The translations under genes and the position numbers were made by a program. From Persicitalea sp038235275 (GTDB lineage: Bacteria > Bacteroidota > Bacteroidia > Cytophagales > Spirosomataceae), in assembly GCA_038235275.1 (NCBI GenBank), contig JBBSUC010000023.1, forward strand, positions 22,397 to 86,396: 64,000 bases of DNA, read 5' to 3'. How positions within the stretch are numbered: position 1 is the first letter of the stretch; every line of letters starts with the position of its first letter. The notes below the pieces were generated by a model, which saw only the letters and a list, made by a program, of their open reading frames with translations, made no database searches and had not been told where the DNA came from. This document shows positions 63,122 through 64,000 of the stretch, piece by piece.

Positions 63122-63225
63122 GTGATTCATCGTAGGAAGAGAAATTAAGCACTCCATCAATCTCAGAATGTGATATAAAATGATTGAAATCAGAACACCA
63201 AGAGAAATTTTTAAAATCAACTACA

Positions 63226-63423
63226 ATGGAAACGACAAAGGGCTTTGACGCAGTTAAAATGATGCGAGAGATTCGCGAGCAATTGAGTGAAAGGTACTGG
63301 GGACACCCAGAGATTCTCAAAGCGGATATGGAAGCTATTCGAAAGGAGTACAATCTCGATTTGCCAGAAATTAAGCTGGACGACGATTTATTCCCTGCCG
63401 CGAAAGCTCAAAAGCAAGTTTGA
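63226..63423 (+). CDS. Small protein paired with DUF2442
   Basis: 65 residues from the ATG at 63226 (GFDAVKMMREIREQLSERYW, then HPEILKADMEAIRKEYNL). A helical, charged small protein of the antitoxin-like type often seen just before DUF2442 genes. The next gene begins 20 bp after its stop. No experimentally based function can be given. Confidence 0.6.
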   Translation: METTKGFDAVKMMREIREQLSERYWGHPEILKADMEAIRKEYNLDLPEIKLDDDLFPAAKAQKQV

Positions 63424-63442
63424 AGTGAACCAACTGCAAGCT

Positions 63443-63712
63443 ATGACCTCGGCACCTGAGAGTTTCGTAGGTCATAAACCTGTTATCAAAAGGGTAGATT
63501 TCTCGATGCGAGGTCATATTTCGATTTACCTGCAAGATGGTCGCATTGTAATTGCTCCGATTGGCAAGTTTCCGTCTATTAAAAAGATGAGTATAGAGCA
63601 GCGGCAGAAATATGGCTTGGCAGACGGTAATACCATTATATTTCAGCATTGTGATGAAGTGTATCACTTGCAGGACTTTCTGGGATTGCCGCAGGATTAT
63701 GTTCATTTATGA
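63443..63712 (+). CDS. DUF2442 domain protein
   Basis: 89 residues from the ATG at 63443. The pattern RVDFSMRGHISIYLQDGRIV, PIGKFPSIKKMSIEQRQKYG and the terminal DEVYHLQDFLGL is DUF2442, a small fold common in toxin-antitoxin-like pairs and accessory regions. It follows a small helical gene at 20 bp and precedes an insertion sequence. Whether the pair is a true toxin-antitoxin system is not shown. Confidence 0.78.
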   Translation: MTSAPESFVGHKPVIKRVDFSMRGHISIYLQDGRIVIAPIGKFPSIKKMSIEQRQKYGLADGNTIIFQHCDEVYHLQDFLGLPQDYVHL

Positions 63713-63751
63713 TAACACTTGGGGTGTCTTTTACCGAGTTTCAGGATAGGG

Positions 63752-63820
63752 AGAAGGCGAGGGATCGCGTTACAAACGCGAGGTGACTCACCACCCGATT
63801 ACAAATCGGGGTTAGCAGGT
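63752..63820. repeat. Two small hairpins at the insertion-sequence boundary
   Basis: GCGTTACAAACGC (about 63757-63769) and CCCGATTACAAATCGGG (about 63792-63808) are two palindromes with a shared TTACAA loop, in the gap between the DUF2442 gene and the insertion sequence. No function is evident. Confidence 0.55.
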
Positions 63821-63859
63821 TTAACAGAGTAGTATTTCTTTGAGTATCTTATAGTGAAA

Positions 63860-64000
63860 CAGGGCTTTCTTATAAAAAATGACAAGGAGCAGTAAGTCAT
63901 ACCTTTGCGGTTACCAAACTACAAACTCATGACCACAACTCCTTGCCAAGGTAAAACTACCTCTTTTTTCCAACTGCTTCAAAATACACCCGGTCTCGAC
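63860..64000 (+). mobile_element. Left end of an ISAs1-like insertion sequence (truncated by window end)
   Basis: A CAGGGCTTTCT start at 63860 resembles ISAs1-family terminal repeats. A TACCTTTG box (63900-63907) and a transposase start follow. The right end lies outside the window, so inverted repeats and target duplications cannot be checked. Confidence 0.5.
63929..64000 (+). CDS. ISAs1-like transposase, N-terminal fragment
   Basis: 24 codons visible, reading MTTTPCQGKTTSFFQLLQNT then PGLD, cut by the window edge. The LLQxxPGLD start resembles ISAs1-family DDE transposases of Bacteroidota, but the conserved catalytic part is not visible, so the family call is provisional. Confidence 0.45.
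   Translation, partial: MTTTPCQGKTTSFFQLLQNTPGLD

Noticed and set aside
63226..63712. Confident toxin-antitoxin annotation for the small gene pair
   Set aside because: DUF2442 and its partner are common in such settings, but neither shows a known toxin active site.

Overview
The window comes from a member of the Bacteroidota, most likely Cytophagales near Spirosoma, Dyadobacter or Persicitalea. The evidence is an adjacent SusC/SusD pair, a C-terminal type IX secretion sorting domain on a CotH protein, Bacteroidota-type promoters (TAnnTTTG -7 boxes), a 7TM-DISM histidine kinase, and DUF5690, DUF5723 and DUF5703 proteins. It reads as chromosomal, with core blocks (rimP-nusA-infB, guaA) set among accessory genes. 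No rRNA, tRNA or CRISPR array was seen.

Layout. 1-2.6 kb: a START-like protein, an esterase and a decayed membrane-protein gene. 2.6-11.3 kb: a minus-strand block SusC > SusD > Na+ symporter > metallophosphoesterase, with a divergent Tat-exported PhoD-like phosphatase; this may be an organophosphate-scavenging locus. 11.4-18.8 kb: a dienelactone hydrolase, YrdB-like, AHSA1-like, a DUF5703 glycosidase-like protein, DUF2254, and an MFS-like DUF5690 protein. 18.8-22.2 kb: a lower-GC island with a collagen-like lipoprotein, a broken LytTR gene and two orphan genes. 22.2-28.1 kb: a two-component system, a phosphonate-type FAD oxidoreductase/HAD hydrolase pair and a membrane-anchored EEP phosphodiesterase. 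28.2-34.1 kb: rimP-nusA-infB and two small disordered proteins.

34.1-44.8 kb (mostly minus strand): an acyltransferase-like membrane protein, a GMC oxidoreductase and a lipoprotein esterase; a VOC protein; an EreA/ChaN-like lipoprotein; a CotH gene broken by one TGA; and a second GMC oxidoreductase with its Tat-exported gluconate-dehydrogenase-type small subunit. The last two are separated by a 14.7-copy heptamer array. 45.0-51.2 kb: a DsbA/FrnE protein, guaA, a small DUF1328 protein, OmpA, DUF5723 and an AI-2E transporter. 51.3-54.8 kb: a redox group of OsmC, an FAD oxidoreductase and a membrane polyferredoxin. 54.8-62.1 kb: a doubly interrupted secreted-protein gene, a secreted alpha/beta hydrolase coupled to a BatA-like protein, a YcxB-like protein and a DPP-IV peptidase. 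62.2-64 kb: an AT-rich accessory end with a CoiA-like nuclease, a small gene pair including DUF2442, and the start of an ISAs1-like insertion sequence.

Four genes are visibly broken, and several intergenic regions carry palindromic or heptameric repeats. The most interesting non-coding signal is a palindromic element whose copies share a loop or tail and sit in two successive gaps of the SusC-SusD-symporter block, with a third copy near 58.9 kb. All functional statements come from reading motifs; no searches were run.
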